Source: Arion vulgaris (taxonomy: Eukaryota; Mollusca; Gastropoda; Stylommatophora; Arionidae). Taken from it: a DNA stretch of 64,000 bases. The notes beneath the pieces were generated by a model. The model was given only the letters and a program-made list of their open reading frames with translations, was not told the origin of the DNA and ran no database searches. Below, one piece after another: positions 63,468 to 64,000 of this stretch. Within the stretch, counting starts at the first letter, position 1. The number at the start of each line of letters is the position of its first letter. Both the position numbers and the translations under genes were made by a program. The stretch lies in contig CM036765.1 in NCBI GenBank assembly GCA_020796225.1, positions 2,360,228 through 2,424,227 of the forward strand. Direction: 5' to 3'.

Positions 63468-63624
63468 GTGACTACCATAAAAATCATTTTTGTATATTTT
63501 ACTTAGAATTTTAACTTAGTAGAGATAGGCTAATTATAAATTGCATGTTTTTTCTCCAAAAATATTTTCACTGAAGAAAATAGATTATCGCTAAACAGTT
63601 CAATTTGTTGAGATCAGAGAATCA

Positions 63625-64000
63625 ATAAAACTCCAGAATGCAGAAATAAAACAAACCATTGAGGCCAAATACTTAGGAGCAATATTCACTGCAGCCGAAA
63701 GTATTGATAGCGAATTCAGCAATCAATGCACAAAAGCTAACCAGGTACTGGGGTAGTTAACACCACTGTTGTCAAATAAAGACATACCGCTAGAAACTAA
63801 AGCAAATCTTACAAGAACGATTTTCTGGCCAACACTATGTTACCAGTGTCAAACATAGCCAATAACAGCAGCTAATGAGAGGAAAATCATAACGCCGAAG
63901 ATGAGGTGTCTTAGAAGAGCTGCAGGTGTGACAATGAGAGACAAAATTAGAAATGAAGAAATCAGAAAAAGAATGCATGTGAAATCAGTCATGCAATTCA
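63625..64000 (+). pseudogene. LINE RT C-terminal fragment, runs off the window
   Basis: The + strand encodes QTIEAKYLGAIFTAAESID, TKANQVLG, DIPLETKANLTRTIFWPTL and PKMRCLRRAAGVTMRDKIRN with EEIRKRM. It is the same family as 200-709. A few stops are present (for example after QVLG). PTGR1 intron 7, sense. Confidence 0.82.

Overview
This window is AT-rich, repeat-dense nuclear DNA of an invertebrate animal. It has spliced genes with GT-AG introns, non-LTR and Penelope-like retrotransposons, tRNA-derived SINEs, foldback and TIR elements, and very long minisatellites. A fragment of 18S rRNA has a metazoan 5' end, and the mix of repeats would fit a lophotrochozoan such as a mollusc. That taxonomic guess is inference only.

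Only two host protein genes are supported, both on the + strand and both cut by the window. At 1341-2017 lies the last coding exon of a ubiquitin-specific protease. At 46551-63467 lie seven exons of a prostaglandin reductase 1-like gene (PTGR1), whose 3' exons are beyond the window. Its exon 6 does not read through and appears to carry several small indels. The PTGR1 introns are packed with mobile elements.

Everything else is mobile or tandemly repeated.
0-10.9 kb: LINE 3' fragments, SINEs, a foldback element with a nested SINE, and 52-, 87- and 36-bp arrays.
10.9-14.1 kb: a LINE tail split by a 2.7-kb foldback element.
14.3-23.9 kb: LINE relics. One is split by a 3.8-kb TIR element that itself carries a Penelope-like element with a pseudo-LTR.
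24.4-25.0 kb: relic of a pogo/tigger-like transposase tail.
25.6-36.3 kb: three large minisatellites (27, 31 and 21 bp) almost back to back.
37.2-41.9 kb: on the - strand, the front half of a LINE with repeated 5' leader units, then an 18S rRNA 5' fragment, then a GC-rich tract and four short arrays that may be rDNA spacer.
42-46 kb: RNase H relics and 49- and 38-bp arrays.
46.5-64 kb: PTGR1 with nested LINE, SINE, MITE and Penelope insertions.

A recurring theme is tandem arrays seeded from pieces of transposons. The 21-bp array derives from the box B end of a SINE, the 87-bp array from a LINE 3' end, and the 38-bp array at 56.8 kb abuts LINE coding sequence. Family names used here (SINE-1 to SINE-4, LINE-A) are local labels. 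Repeat copy numbers are span divided by unit length and are approximate.
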